Shown: positions 52,237 through 63,600 of the stretch, piece by piece
Layout: every line of letters begins with the position of its first letter
Position numbering within the stretch: the first letter of the stretch is position 1
Assembly: GCA_943789465.1 (NCBI GenBank)
Contig: CALSUF010000004.1
Span: 62,001 to 126,000 of the forward strand
DNA: 64,000 nt
Reading direction: 5' to 3'
DNA from: an uncultured Flavobacteriaceae bacterium
GTDB lineage: Bacteria; Bacteroidota; Bacteroidia; Flavobacteriales; Flavobacteriaceae
Position numbers and translations under genes: made by a program
Notes under the pieces: generated by a model
What the model was told of the DNA's origin: nothing
What the model saw: the letters and a program-made list of their open reading frames with translations, nothing else
Database searches by the model: none

Positions 52237-53928
52237 ATGTCATCATTAACTCCTTCAACTTCAATTTTAGGGTTCAGAAAAGCCAAACACTTGCTCAGAC
52301 GCAGTTGTTTCCAATATTCTAAAACCGTTTTGGATCAGTTTGCAACTTTAACTCCACAACAAGCATTGGCTCAACTCACTGTAGAACCTACTGTTTTTTG
52401 GGAAGATCCTTATGACATGAAAGTATATGCTCAATCTGGAGTATCCGATGATTTTTGGATTCATACGCCCAATACAGTGCCTTCAGATTTTCCATATGGA
52501 CAGTTTCGTAAACGAGGAATACTTTCTGGATGGTGGTGGTACAACGCTTATAAGCAGAACAACCTCAAGCACAAGCTCATCTTTTTTTTACATACAACTT
52601 TTACGGTTTCTAAGGATGATGGCGTCGGGAAGTCTTCCTATTTTTATGACTATTTAAAGTTATTAGATTTCTATGCTTTTGGAAATATTAAAACACTCGC
52701 TAAAAAAATCACATACGACAATGGAATGTTAAATTATTTGGATAACACAACAAATAACAAAAACAATCCTAATGAGAATTATGCGCGCGAATTCCTTGAG
52801 CTTTTTACAATTCTTAAAGGCCCACAAATCGAACAAGGAAATTATACGAATTACACAGAGACCGATATTCAAACCACAGCTAAAGTTTTTTCTGGAATAA
52901 AAATGAAACCTAATAGGGATGTTATCGACCCTGATACTGGGATTCCAATGGGTTATGCAAAGGTTTCTCAACACAATACGGATTCCAAAACGTTTAGTAA
53001 TACGTTTAATAATTTAACAATTACAGGGCAATCCGATGAGGTAGGGATCAAACAGGAGATAGACGATTATGTAGAAATGGTATTTGCGCAAGAGGCAACA
53101 GCCAAGGCGTATGTTAGAAAAATTTATAGATATTTTGTAAAAAGTGAATGGGATCAAGAAGTTGAAGATGATATCATTACGCCGCTTTCAGTGCAGTTGA
53201 TTGCATCTGATTATGACTTGTTAGATGTCGTTAATACGCTTTTAGAATCAGAGCATTTTTATGATGAAGATGATTCAGATAACTCAAATGAAACTATCGG
53301 AAGTATAGTCAAAAACCCTATTCAACTTTTAAGTGAAGCGTTAAGTTTATTGCAAATCGAATTACCAGATCCTTCCGCAAGCAGTGCAAATCCGCCAACG
53401 ACTTGGACAACAGATCAAGATTATTTTCACAAATTTTACTTTAATTTTTGTTATTTCGGATATTTTGCTGGCTCTGGGATGAATCCATTTTCACCTGAAA
53501 CAGTCGCAGGATACCCTGGCGATTATCAATCACCTGATTTTGATCGCAGTTGGTTTTCTTCCAACACGGTTATTTCACGCTATAAACTTATAGAATGTTT
53601 TATATCTGGAAAAAATAAAATTAGCAGTCCAAATACCAATATTTGGGTGTTGTTTAACAGTGTTGATTATGTGCATAGTTCTGGAAATTTTTCTTTTGCG
53701 AGTGATGCTCAGACTTTAGTCACCGAGATTTCAGAGTTGCTTTATTGCGAATCTATAGATCAAATCAGAATCGACTATTTTATGACAGTTCTTAATGAAA
53801 TGGATCCCTCTTATTGGAACTCAGCTTGGAATAACTACCTCCAAACGGGGGTTGATGTACAAGTCAAAATACGACTTGACGCACTATTTACTAAAATGAT
53901 TAATGCTCCAGAATTTCAATTGATGTAA
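52237..53928 (+). CDS. DUF1800 protein
   Basis: 563 aa. Characteristic features are the N-terminal KAKHLLRRSCF, GILSGWWWYNAY, LKHKLIFFLHTTFTVS, NENYAREFLELFTIL, VFSGIKMK and IYRYFVKSEWD. No clear signal peptide is visible. DUF1800 proteins are nearly always encoded directly upstream of a DUF1501 protein, as here (11-bp gap). The biochemical role is unknown; a role in export or handling of surface material is often guessed. Confidence 0.9.
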   Translation: MSSLTPSTSILGFRKAKHLLRRSCFQYSKTVLDQFATLTPQQALAQLTVEPTVFWEDPYDMKVYAQSGVSDDFWIHTPNTVPSDFPYGQFRKRGILSGWWWYNAYKQNNLKHKLIFFLHTTFTVSKDDGVGKSSYFYDYLKLLDFYAFGNIKTLAKKITYDNGMLNYLDNTTNNKNNPNENYAREFLELFTILKGPQIEQGNYTNYTETDIQTTAKVFSGIKMKPNRDVIDPDTGIPMGYAKVSQHNTDSKTFSNTFNNLTITGQSDEVGIKQEIDDYVEMVFAQEATAKAYVRKIYRYFVKSEWDQEVEDDIITPLSVQLIASDYDLLDVVNTLLESEHFYDEDDSDNSNETIGSIVKNPIQLLSEALSLLQIELPDPSASSANPPTTWTTDQDYFHKFYFNFCYFGYFAGSGMNPFSPETVAGYPGDYQSPDFDRSWFSSNTVISRYKLIECFISGKNKISSPNTNIWVLFNSVDYVHSSGNFSFASDAQTLVTEISELLYCESIDQIRIDYFMTVLNEMDPSYWNSAWNNYLQTGVDVQVKIRLDALFTKMINAPEFQLM

Positions 53929-53939
53929 GACGCAGAAGA

Positions 53940-55577
53940 ATGAAAAGAAGACAATTTATAAAACTATCATCAACAGCTTCAGCGATTGGACTTATGCCTT
54001 TTCAAGTGAATGCCTCTTTAAAATTAATGAATTCATTTTTTAATTGTGATGTCTCAAACAGGAAATTAGTGTTGATTGAACTCTCTGGCGGAAATGATGG
54101 ACTTAATACGGTGATCCCTATTAGTGCGTTTACCGATTATCAAACCCTACGTCCAAACATTCATATTCCATCAGCCTTATATCTTCCGCTTAATCAGATT
54201 GACGCTAGTTTAGCAGGCACAAATCAAGATATTGCATTACATCCTGCCCTTACAGGGTTGAAAGATTTATATGCAGCAGATCAACTCAGAATTATTCAAT
54301 CTGTAGGATATCCATCCCAAAACAAAAGCCATTTTGCGTCTCAAGATATTTATGCAACTGGTAATGATGGTAGTAATTGGAATAATGGCAGCGACAGTGG
54401 TTGGATTGGTCGTTTTATGGAACAAGCTTATGCGGATTTAATTCCAGCAAACTACCCATTGGGAATTCAGATAGGTTCACAAAATACAAATCTTGGATTT
54501 CATGGCATCGTTGAGCATGGTCTTGCCTTAAATATCAATGGTCAAGATTCGGAAAATTTTTATTCTGTTTTAAGTGGTTTGGGAGGCAATCCACCAGTAA
54601 ATATTCCAAACTCACATTACGGAACAGAACTTCAGAACATAATAAACGTCGATGCGCTTTCCAATCAGTATTCGGAAATCATTTCCAACTCATTCAGTGC
54701 AGGTTCAAACAGTGCTGCAACGACTTATCCAGATACTGATCTTGCCGATCAGTTAAAGACGGTCGCCAGATTGATGCGAGGAGGTATTCAGTCTAAAATA
54801 TTTATGGTTAAGTTAGGTGGATTTGATACGCATAATAATCAAAACCAAGCTTCCGGAGATGTACAAGGAAAGCATTATGAATTAATGTCCGAATTATCTG
54901 GAGCTATTGAAGCATTTATGTCAGATTTGAATTCCGATAGTTTAGCGGAAGATGTGTTGGGAATTACCTTCTCAGAATTTGGAAGAAAAGCCCAAGAAAA
55001 TGGCAGTTTAGGAACGGATCATGGCGAAGTTGCGCCTGTTTTTGCTTTTGGAAAACCGGTTAAAAGTGGGGTTTCAGGAGTGAATGTTGATTTGAGTGAA
55101 GCGGTTTCATCTAATAATTTTCAAATACAATCGGTTCAACATGATTATAGACAAACTTTTGCAACCATTATGCAAGATTTCTTAGGCTCTAATGATGCCA
55201 TCGTAGACGCTGCCTTTGTAGGAAACATGAACAGTGAAAGCTTTACAGATTTTAAAATCTCAGAGCTGATTAAATCAGAATTTTTGGTGCCTGAAAGTTG
55301 CTATGAAGGCAGTTTAAATATCCCTAGCGAAACACTTGCTGAATGGTCTGTATATCCTAATCCATTTAAAACAGATTTCTTTGTGAAGTCTGAAAATCAA
55401 CATTTAGGGACTTCGTATGAATTAAGAAATCAACTTGGTCAACGCGTTCTGAATGGGGACCTTGAATTTATAAATGGAAATGCAATGGTGCAGACGAAAA
55501 ACTTACAAAACGGACTCTATATTTTAACATTAAAAAATTCCATAGAATCTTCCGTTCATAAGTTAATTAAATATTGA
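53940..55577 (+). CDS. DUF1501 protein with T9SS tail
   Basis: 545 aa. The N-terminus MKRRQFIKLSSTASAIGLMPF resembles a Tat-type or ordinary export signal. DUF1501 domain: LIELSGGNDGLNTVIPI, NKSHFASQDIYATG, FMVKLGGFDTHNNQ, TFSEFGRKAQENGSLGTDHGE, a sulfatase/alkaline-phosphatase-like fold pattern. The last ~80 residues are a T9SS tail (WSVYPNPFKTDFFVK; LQNGLYILTL), so the protein is sent to the cell surface. Operon partner of the DUF1800 gene. Confidence 0.92.
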   Translation: MKRRQFIKLSSTASAIGLMPFQVNASLKLMNSFFNCDVSNRKLVLIELSGGNDGLNTVIPISAFTDYQTLRPNIHIPSALYLPLNQIDASLAGTNQDIALHPALTGLKDLYAADQLRIIQSVGYPSQNKSHFASQDIYATGNDGSNWNNGSDSGWIGRFMEQAYADLIPANYPLGIQIGSQNTNLGFHGIVEHGLALNINGQDSENFYSVLSGLGGNPPVNIPNSHYGTELQNIINVDALSNQYSEIISNSFSAGSNSAATTYPDTDLADQLKTVARLMRGGIQSKIFMVKLGGFDTHNNQNQASGDVQGKHYELMSELSGAIEAFMSDLNSDSLAEDVLGITFSEFGRKAQENGSLGTDHGEVAPVFAFGKPVKSGVSGVNVDLSEAVSSNNFQIQSVQHDYRQTFATIMQDFLGSNDAIVDAAFVGNMNSESFTDFKISELIKSEFLVPESCYEGSLNIPSETLAEWSVYPNPFKTDFFVKSENQHLGTSYELRNQLGQRVLNGDLEFINGNAMVQTKNLQNGLYILTLKNSIESSVHKLIKY

Positions 55578-55596
55578 TTTTAAGAGTTTTAAACAT

Positions 55597-55628
55597 AAAA
55601 AAGGCGATCTACATGGATCGCCTTTTTT
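55597..55628. terminator. Bidirectional terminator between DUF1501 and M1 peptidase genes
   Basis: AAAAAAGGCGATC and GATCGCCTTTTTT form a 13-bp stem with the loop TACATG, lying between two convergent genes. Confidence 0.9.
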
Positions 55629-55650
55629 ATTAATGAGTATTTTTTAAAAC

Positions 55651-57885
55651 TTATTCTTTCGTTAAGTCAAATTCCTGACCACCAAGATTCAATTTAAAAC
55701 CAGTTTTTTCAGCATTAAATTGAATGCTAAGTCCAGCTTCTTCCATAGAAAACTCACCACCACCTTCACTCTCTAGAGGTAAGGTTGGTTGTCCTTCTGC
55801 TTCGAGAACAAGGACTCCGCTATTTTCAGTAACAGTAATTTTCATTGGAAATACAGGTGATGAATAGACCCCTAAATAATCTGTTAAAATCTCTACACTT
55901 CCTGCACCATCAGATGCTTTCCATTTATTATTACTTGAATCTACATCTGGTAATGCAAAGTCGGGATCAATAACTACTTTGGTCAACTCTTCGGTAGTAT
56001 CCACTTTAAATGTCCATGATATATTGCGTTTCCAAATCTCAACTGGCAAAGTTTTTCGTGTCACCTTCCCGCTTTTTGTTTTTAGTTCAATAACCACAGG
56101 CATCGGCATTTTCTCTAAATTTTCTATTGTAATAATAGCACCTTGCGTCGGGTCATTTTTAACATATTTAACTTCGGTAACCGCTTGATCTAATTTCCAG
56201 CTATTAACAAACCATCCTCTCCAAAACCATCTCAAGTCTTCACCAGCCACATTTTCCATGGTTCTAAAGAAATCATCTGGAGTTGGATGTTTGTACGCCC
56301 AACGGTTGATATAAGCTGTAAAGGCCTCGTCAAAACGCTCAGGGCCTAAGATTTGCTCACGCAACAATACAAGTCCCATACTAGGCTTGTAGTATGCCAA
56401 AACTCCTAAGTTGCTTTCTTTTAGGTTGTCTGGCGAAGTATAGATGGGTTCGAGTCTGTCATTCACAAACATTCCAGACATACGGTGCATGTTTGATTTG
56501 CGTTCTTTGTATTCTCCGTCGTTAAATGCATCGGTACTCAAAGAATTAATAAAGGTATTAAATCCTTCGTCCATCCAAGCATGTAATCGTTCATTAGATC
56601 CTACTATCATTGGGAACCAAATGTGACCAAATTCATGATCTGTTACGCCCCACAAACGCTCTGTTTTTGATTCATAGCTACAAAACACGATGCCTGGATA
56701 CTCCATACCGCCTTCGTTTCCAGCAACATTAATAGCTGCAGGGTAAGGATATTCTAGCCATTTCTCAGAGTAATGTTCAATAGATGCTTTTGTATATTCT
56801 GTAGAACGCGTCCAGCCATCTTGTCCTACACTTTCAACAGGGTAGGCAGACATGGCAAGAGATTTTTTTCCACTCGGTAAATTGATACGTGCAGCATCCA
56901 AAATAAAGGCTGCAGACGATGCCCATGCAACATCCCTTGAGTTTTCAATTCTAAACTTCCATGTTAAAGTAGGAGTATTTGTTGGTCGTGAGCTAGGTTG
57001 TGTCACTTCTGATTCCGATCGAATCATAACAGTGGCATCGCTAGTTTCCGCTTTTTTCAATCTATTTTGTTGTTCAGCGGTATAGACTTCAGAAGGATTT
57101 AAAAGGGCTCCTGAACAAACTACAATATGGTTTGCAGGGGCTGTAATGTTCACATCAAAAGTTCCATATTCTAAGTAAAACTCTCCAGCTCCTAAGTATG
57201 GAAGCGTGTTCCATCCACTCACATCGTCATAAACACTCATTCTTGGATACCATTGTGCCAAGGTGAAAATACGACCATTTTTGGTTTCTAAAACACCCAT
57301 TCTGTCCGACCCATAATCAGGAGAAGTAAATGAGAAATCAATCTTAATTCCAACAGTTCCGCCATTAGCTTCTAACGCTTTTGGAAGGTTCACTTTCATG
57401 CGGGTATCTACAATTGAATAAGTGGTATTAATTTCTGTAGAACGACGTCCTTTTTTGTAAATCAGTTTGATAGTATTGATGCCATATCCACCATCAATAT
57501 CTTGACCTTTGGCCCCGTTACGACTTCCTTGTAAAGGTATTATTGCATTTCCACGTGAGTCTTTCTTAAATAAATTTTGATCCAATTGCATCCATAAAAA
57601 ATCCAATGCATCTGGACTGTTGTTTGTGTAAGTGATGGTTTCAGACCCCGAAATTTCTTTCGTTGTTTCGTTTAAGTTAACGTCAATAGTATAATCGGCG
57701 CTGTTTTGCCAATAGGCATGCCCAGGCTTTCCGCTTGCAGAGCGTGTTGCTGTTCCGTTTTTACTGTAAAAATCATGCCCAAAAGCATCGTTATAGTTGT
57801 AATTAGAGGGGGCTTTTTCTTGAGCAATTAGGGATGATGACAAGAGAAATAAGCCACAAAATAGAATAGAAAAATACTTGTTCAT
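55651..57885 (-). CDS. M1-family metallopeptidase (secreted)
   Basis: 744 aa with a signal peptide (residues 1-21). The N-terminal beta domain is typical of the gluzincin aminopeptidases; [14 protein letters not shown] corresponds to the GxMEN exopeptidase motif with Tyr in place of Asn; the zinc site is [12 protein letters not shown] (HExxH) with the third ligand 18 residues on in WMDEGFN, near residues 415-440. The C-terminal ~120 residues lack a T9SS tail. It probably digests peptides in the periplasm or outside. The altered GMEY motif may change exopeptidase specificity. Confidence 0.9.
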   Translation of the reverse strand: MNKYFSILFCGLFLLSSSLIAQEKAPSNYNYNDAFGHDFYSKNGTATRSASGKPGHAYWQNSADYTIDVNLNETTKEISGSETITYTNNSPDALDFLWMQLDQNLFKKDSRGNAIIPLQGSRNGAKGQDIDGGYGINTIKLIYKKGRRSTEINTTYSIVDTRMKVNLPKALEANGGTVGIKIDFSFTSPDYGSDRMGVLETKNGRIFTLAQWYPRMSVYDDVSGWNTLPYLGAGEFYLEYGTFDVNITAPANHIVVCSGALLNPSEVYTAEQQNRLKKAETSDATVMIRSESEVTQPSSRPTNTPTLTWKFRIENSRDVAWASSAAFILDAARINLPSGKKSLAMSAYPVESVGQDGWTRSTEYTKASIEHYSEKWLEYPYPAAINVAGNEGGMEYPGIVFCSYESKTERLWGVTDHEFGHIWFPMIVGSNERLHAWMDEGFNTFINSLSTDAFNDGEYKERKSNMHRMSGMFVNDRLEPIYTSPDNLKESNLGVLAYYKPSMGLVLLREQILGPERFDEAFTAYINRWAYKHPTPDDFFRTMENVAGEDLRWFWRGWFVNSWKLDQAVTEVKYVKNDPTQGAIITIENLEKMPMPVVIELKTKSGKVTRKTLPVEIWKRNISWTFKVDTTEELTKVVIDPDFALPDVDSSNNKWKASDGAGSVEILTDYLGVYSSPVFPMKITVTENSGVLVLEAEGQPTLPLESEGGGEFSMEEAGLSIQFNAEKTGFKLNLGGQEFDLTKE

Positions 57886-57967
57886 AGTAAGAGGTTTTTT
57901 ATTAGATGGTGAAATTAATGTAAATTATAAAATATTGATTAAAAGTTATGTTAAAAGCGATGAGGTA

Positions 57968-58465
57968 TTAAAATACGATAGATTTATGTTCCCAAATGAT
58001 CGAAATAAAAAGACCTAAGTAGATCACAGCTACTACAAACTTAATAAATGCAGATGTTAAGAATCCTAATAAGCTTCCAAAAGCAGCTTTCAGAGCCGTT
58101 TTAGAATCTGCTTTATTTATCAATTCGCCGATAAAAGCCCCCGCAAAAGGACCTATAATAATACCACCAGGGATTGGAGCAAAGAGTCCAATAATGAGTC
58201 CAACAGAAGTTCCAATCATTCCAGCTTTAGTACCACCAAATTTTTTAGTGCCAAGAGCCGGTATAATATAATCTAAAATCCAAATTAACACAGCAATAAT
58301 CAACGTTACAATAAGTGTTACAAAACTGATGTCAATTTCGGGCATAAAGTACACGACCAAAAGTCCAACCCAACTAGTAAATGGCCCGGGTAAAACAGGT
58401 AAAAAACTTCCAACAATTCCTAGAATCATTAAGGAAGTAGCGATTGTAATTAAAAGAAGATCCAT
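57968..58465 (-). CDS. DUF456 membrane protein
   Basis: 165 aa, five or so TM segments. VGSFLPVLPGPFTSWVGLLVVYF, then DYIIPALGTKKFGGTKAGMIGTSVGLIIG and GPFAGAFIGELINKADSKTALKAAFGSLLGF are the DUF456 signatures (Gly/Pro-rich). Function unknown. Confidence 0.85.
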   Translation of the reverse strand: MDLLLITIATSLMILGIVGSFLPVLPGPFTSWVGLLVVYFMPEIDISFVTLIVTLIIAVLIWILDYIIPALGTKKFGGTKAGMIGTSVGLIIGLFAPIPGGIIIGPFAGAFIGELINKADSKTALKAAFGSLLGFLTSAFIKFVVAVIYLGLFISIIWEHKSIVF

Positions 58466-58558
58466 AGGTTTTATTTGTTAGACTCTAAGAGTACTCCAAT
58501 GTTACAAAATTTAACAGTTTGTTAAAAGAAATAAAAAGTCATTTTGACCACAAAAGTC

Positions 58559-58566
58559 TATTTTTG
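58559..58566 (+). promoter_or_regulatory. -7 element of the acyl-CoA thioesterase gene
   Basis: TATTTTTG fits TAnnTTTG and lies 16 bp before the ATG at 58583. Confidence 0.45.
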
Positions 58567-58582
58567 CACAAAATATAAAATT

Positions 58583-59467
58583 ATGCAATCCCTTTCTGAA
58601 CTTATTAAATTAATAACCCTCGAAAAAATTAATGACCACACTTATATAGGTAAAAACTATAAAGCGCCTTGGGGGCGTGTTTTTGGGGGGCAAGTGTTGG
58701 CGCAATCTCTTCATGCAGCCTATCAAACAGTTCCTGAAGATCGCGTTGCACATTCAATGCATGGCTATTTTATTTTAGGAGGTAATATAGATGTTCCAAT
58801 AAAATACGAAGTCGATATCATTAGAGACGGAGGTAGTTTTACAACCCGTCGTGTAGTGGCGTTTCAAAATGAAAAAGCCATTTTTAATATGTCAGCATCC
58901 TTTCAGTTGAAACAAGACGGTGTTGATCATCAGATTTCGATGCCCAATGTTTTACCCCCCGAAGAATTGATGAATAGTCATAAACAAATTGAACAATTCA
59001 AGGCCGTAATTCCAGATACTTATAAGCGTTACAAAGCATTTTTACCTAAAATATTCGAATTTAAACCCGTTGACAACATGCTAACTAAGTTAGTAAAAAA
59101 CAGCCCACCTTTTGACAATATATGGTTTAAAACTACTGAAAAACTAGCCACGAATATCCCGCTTCAACATCAGTTATTGGCCTATGCGTCGGACTATAAT
59201 ATTTTGCGTCCCGCATCGATGCCGCATCGCGAATTTTTGAATTCAAAAGAGGTGTTTTATACGAGCTTAGATCATGCCTTGTGGTTTCATCGCGATTTTG
59301 ATATCAGTGAATGGCTTTTGTATGCGATTGACAGTCCTAGTGCTTCCAATTCGAGAGGATTCTCAAGAGGGAGTATCTTTGATACCAATGGAAATTTAAT
59401 CGCTTCTGTTGCTCAAGAAGGTTTGATGCGTATCTTAGATCAAGGGTCTAAAGTTGGCACTATTTAG
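58583..59467 (+). CDS. tesB: Acyl-CoA thioesterase II
   Basis: 294 aa from the ATG at 58583; the longer frame start at 58544 would lie within the promoter. Double hotdog fold: RVFGGQVLAQSLHAAYQTVPEDRVAHSMHGYFI and the C-terminal SLDHALWFHRDFDISEWLLYAIDSPSAS, with the Asp/Thr/Gln triad positions of TesB (SLDHALWFH; SVAQEGLMR). Hydrolyses medium or long acyl-CoA. Monocistronic. Confidence 0.92.
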   Translation: MQSLSELIKLITLEKINDHTYIGKNYKAPWGRVFGGQVLAQSLHAAYQTVPEDRVAHSMHGYFILGGNIDVPIKYEVDIIRDGGSFTTRRVVAFQNEKAIFNMSASFQLKQDGVDHQISMPNVLPPEELMNSHKQIEQFKAVIPDTYKRYKAFLPKIFEFKPVDNMLTKLVKNSPPFDNIWFKTTEKLATNIPLQHQLLAYASDYNILRPASMPHREFLNSKEVFYTSLDHALWFHRDFDISEWLLYAIDSPSASNSRGFSRGSIFDTNGNLIASVAQEGLMRILDQGSKVGTI

Positions 59468-59605
59468 GCTTCATAACGATAACTAGTTAATAGGGGAAGT
59501 ACTGATGCTGTTAAAATTCCTGCACCTTTTTAGCCTTAAGTAGGCGCTTTCCTTTTTGTTTTTATTAATTGTTTTTTTGTAACTTTGAACATAAAACCTT
59601 GATCA

Positions 59606-59809
59606 ATGACTACAATTACTATAAAGAATGGTGATTTAAAGAAAACTAGTTTTAAAGATCCAAAAGACTTATTTGATTTTTTAACAGCATATTTTGCCGA
59701 TGATACAATCATTATAAAAACCTCTGTTGATGCGCTATCTACTGAGCAGCTTAAAGCTTGGAAGCAACATAAAAAAGAGGGGTATAGTGATTTTGTAGAT
59801 TTAAAATAA
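59606..59809 (+). CDS. Putative antitoxin of a RelE/ParE-type module
   Basis: 67 aa, acidic and Lys-rich (ITIKNGDLKKTSFKDPKDLFDFL; LKAWKQHKKEGYSDFVDLK). The size, the 1-bp overlap (TAATG) with the toxin-like gene, and the order antitoxin-toxin support the call; no classical DNA-binding motif is obvious. Called from context. Confidence 0.6.
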   Translation: MTTITIKNGDLKKTSFKDPKDLFDFLTAYFADDTIIIKTSVDALSTEQLKAWKQHKKEGYSDFVDLK

Positions 59810-60045
59810 TGATAGTTGTTGAGAAAACAAGTGTTGGTATTTACCTAAAAAAAAGAAATCTTACCAAACAGTATCTAAAAGTTAAGCAAGATATTGTCAA
59901 TGATAATTATAAAGCGGTAGATTTAAAGAAAAGGAAGCCCCACTCAAATAATATTTGGTACTTTAGAATAACTAAAAAATACCGTGCTTTCGCTGAGAAA
60001 ATGGATAACACTCTTTATGTTTTCCATATTTCAGACCACCAGTAA
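59809..60045 (+). CDS. RelE/ParE-like toxin
   Basis: 78 aa, basic. The pattern KRNLTKQYLKVKQDIVNDNYKAVDLKKRKPHSNNIWYFRITKKYRAFAEKMDN with a final VFHISDHQ matches the compact RelE/ParE mRNA-interferase or gyrase-toxin fold, including the RxxxKxRAF segment. It is coupled to the upstream acidic gene. Toxic activity is inferred. Confidence 0.7.
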   Translation: MIVVEKTSVGIYLKKRNLTKQYLKVKQDIVNDNYKAVDLKKRKPHSNNIWYFRITKKYRAFAEKMDNTLYVFHISDHQ

Positions 60046-60094
60046 ATGTTACTTTCCGTCCTCATTATCAATCAAAGAGAATGTTTCTTTAATC

Positions 60095-60523
60095 TTAAAA
60101 AAGTCTAGTTATTTCGTCTTTAAACCGCTTATAATCTACTTTTTTAGACACAAGTTTTAAGGCCTTATGAACGACTTTAGAAACTATTTTAGTATCAAAT
60201 CCAAGCCCAATCGCTATTTTGCTCAACATTGTAATTTCATGTACATCTCTTATGTGATCTATGTGGACAATTCTCGCTAAATCATACAAACGCTCTATAC
60301 GTTTTTCTAAGGAAGCAGGAGGACTAATAGGATGAGATTTGTAGTCTTTTAGGATGCTTGCATATCTTTCTTTTGAAATGTCTAATTTTTGTGCAAGCCG
60401 ATCTAAAAATGTTTTTTCTTCTTCACTAATGAAATTGTCTCTGTAAGCAACTTTGACAATGGAAGCAAAATGGTCTTGATTTCGAGTAGTGAAACCACTA
60501 TTGAATAAATCTGCAAAGGTCAT
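60095..60523 (-). CDS. TerB-like protein
   Basis: 142 aa, all helical, with the TerB features VKVAYRDNFISEEEKTFLDRLAQKLDIS near residues 24-50 and a central IHIDHIRDVHEITMLSKIAIGLGF. No signal peptide. TerB-domain proteins bind metals or membranes and occur in stress responses; no other ter genes are near. Function unknown. Confidence 0.75.
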   Translation of the reverse strand: MTFADLFNSGFTTRNQDHFASIVKVAYRDNFISEEEKTFLDRLAQKLDISKERYASILKDYKSHPISPPASLEKRIERLYDLARIVHIDHIRDVHEITMLSKIAIGLGFDTKIVSKVVHKALKLVSKKVDYKRFKDEITRLF

Positions 60524-60628
60524 ATTTTATAAATTTAGGTATACAAACCTACATATTTTTTTTAAACTTTAGATTTAATTTTTAAAGGATTATCTCCTAA
60601 TAAAAATCAAATTCAAAGACTATTATTA

Positions 60629-60636
60629 TATCTTTG
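60629..60636 (+). promoter_or_regulatory. -7 element of mfd
   Basis: TATCTTTG fits TAnnTTTG and ends 14 bp before the TTG start at 60651. Confidence 0.55.
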
Positions 60637-60650
60637 CAAAAATTTTTTAG

Positions 60651-63600
60651 TTGAGTAAAACCATTCTTTCTCAAGTATTTCAACAGTCTTTGATTCATCA
60701 AAATCTGAGCACTGCCATATCCAAATCCAAAGAAAAAATACATTTGAAAGGTGTTCTAGGCTCTTCGTTGTCCTTCACAATTGCCAGTGTGTTTAAAACC
60801 ACCAATCAACCATTTTTATTGATTTTTGACAACAAGGAAGAGGCAGCTTACTATTTGAACGATTTGGAAGTCCTATTAGACGATAAAGAGGTGTTGTTTT
60901 ATCCAGGAAGTTATCGAAGGCCTTATCAAATTGAAGAAACCGACAATGCCAATGTATTACTAAGAGCAGAAGTCTTAAACCGTATCAACTCTCAAAAAAA
61001 ACCAGCACTTGTAGTCACTTATCCAGAAGCACTTTTCGAAAAAGTACTATCCAGAAAAGAACTTGAAAAATCAACGTTTAAAGTTGCTGTTGGTGAAGAA
61101 TTAAGTTTAGATTTTTTTAATGAAGTTCTCTTTGAATACCAGTTCAAGCGTGTTGATTTTGTGACTGAACCTGGCGAATTTTCTGTACGTGGAGGTATTG
61201 TCGATGTGTTTTCATTTTCGAATGACGAACCTTATAGAATTGAATTTTTTGGGGATGAGGTAGACAGTATTCGTACGTTTGATATTGAATCACAACTTTC
61301 TATAAAATCAATTAAAAAACTTCAAATAATCCCTAATATTGAGCATAAGTTACTCAACGAAACACGGCAAGGGTTTTTAGAATACATCTCCTCAAACACA
61401 GTAGTGTTTACTAAAAATATTACGACATTTTTAGACGCTACAGATAAACTTCAAGAAAAAGCATCTGAAGCCTATGACCAACTTTCAACGGCTATCAACC
61501 ATAGCCGTCCAGAAGATTTGTTTTGTACTTCTCATCATTTTAAATCTCAGTTATTAAACTTCTCTGTTGTTGAGTTTGGAAGCACCGCTATTTTAGCACT
61601 CAAAAAGGAACAGCAATTGGAAGTTCAAGTCAGTCCTCAACCGTCGTTTAATAAGCAATTTAATCTCATAATTGAAGATTTAAACACCCATCATGACCTA
61701 GGCTATCAAAATTATATTTGTTGTTCAAATGCCCAACAAGCCCAGCGTTTTTATGATATTTTTGAAACCGTAGATGAAGAGGTGCACTGCCAAACTATCG
61801 TACTGTCTTTATACCAAGGCTTTGTCGATCATGATAAAAAAATTGTTTGCTATACCGATCACCAGATATTTGAACGCTACCATAAATTTCATCTAAAAAA
61901 CGGATTTTCTAAAAAGCAATCTATCACGCTTCAAGAATTAACAAAACTAGAGGTTGGAGATTATATTACTCATATTGATCACGGAATTGGAAAATTTGGA
62001 GGCCTACAAAAAATTGATGTAGAAGGCAAAAAACAAGAAGCTATAAAATTATTTTATGGCGAACGTGATATCCTGTATTTGAGTATTCATGCCCTTCACA
62101 AAATCACAAAATTTAATGGTAAGGATGGCAAATCTCCTAAAGTCTATAAATTAGGCAGTAAGGCTTGGAAAGTATTGAAACAAAAAACCAAATCTAGGGT
62201 TAAAGAAATTGCCTTCAATCTCATAAAACTCTATGCCAAACGGAAGTTAGAAACAGGCTTTAGATACAATCCAGACAGTTCAATGCAGCTTGAATTAGAA
62301 GCGTCGTTTGTGTTTGAAGATACTCCCGATCAAATGACAGCTACTGCCGATATCAAAGCTGATATGGAAAGCGAACGCCCTATGGATCGTTTGATTTGTG
62401 GTGATGTAGGATTTGGAAAAACAGAAGTTGCTTTAAGAGCCGCTTTTAAAGCCGTAGACAATGGTAAACAAGTGGCTGTTTTGGTACCTACCACCATTCT
62501 GGCATTTCAGCATGCGAAGACTTTCAAATCTCGTTTAAAGGATTTCCCTGTTGCAGTCGATTATATCAATCGATTTAAAACTACCAAACAACGCAAAGAA
62601 ACCTTAGAGCAGTTAGAATCGGGGAAATTAGATATCATTATTGGAACACATCAATTGGTTAATAAATCGGTTAAGTTTAAAGATTTAGGGCTGCTAATTG
62701 TCGATGAAGAACAGAAATTTGGAGTCGCTGTCAAAGAAAAACTCAAAACCCTTAAAGACAATGTGGATGTGCTCACACTGACTGCCACACCCATCCCACG
62801 AACACTTCAATTTAGTTTGATGGCTGCACGTGATTTATCGGTAATTACTACGCCACCACCCAATCGTTTCCCAATAGAAAGTATTGTAATTCGTTTAAGT
62901 GAAGAAACGATTCGTGATGCCATTCAATATGAAATTCAACGTGCAGGGCAAGTTTATTTTATTCACAACAGAATTGAAAATATTAAAGAAGTTGCAGGGC
63001 TTTTACAACGCCTCGTTCCTGATGCTAAAATTCGTGTTGGTCATGGGCAAATGGAAGGGCGTAAATTGGAGCAGCTCATGCTTGATTTTATGGGTGGAGA
63101 ATTTGATGTATTGGTCAGTACCACTATTGTAGAAAGTGGTTTGGATGTTCCCAATGCCAACACCATTTTTATTAACAATGCCAATAATTTTGGATTGAGT
63201 GATTTACATCAAATGCGGGGTCGTGTTGGAAGAAGTAATAAGAAAGCCTTTTGTTATTTTATTACACCTGATTACCATGCCATGACCGATGAGGCTCGCA
63301 AACGTATTTCTGCATTGGAACAATACACAGCTCTTGGGAGTGGCTTTAATATTGCCATGAAAGATTTAGAAATTCGAGGGGCAGGCGATCTTTTAGGAGG
63401 AGAACAAAGTGGATTTATCAATGATATCGGATTTGAAACCTATCAAAAAATTCTGAACGAAGCCATTGAAGAACTCAAAGAAACAGAATTCAAGTCGCTT
63501 TATAACGAAGACATAAACACCAAAGAATTTGTAAGAGATGTGACTATTGACACCGATTTTTCTTTGCTATTTCCTGACGATTACATCAATAATATTACAG

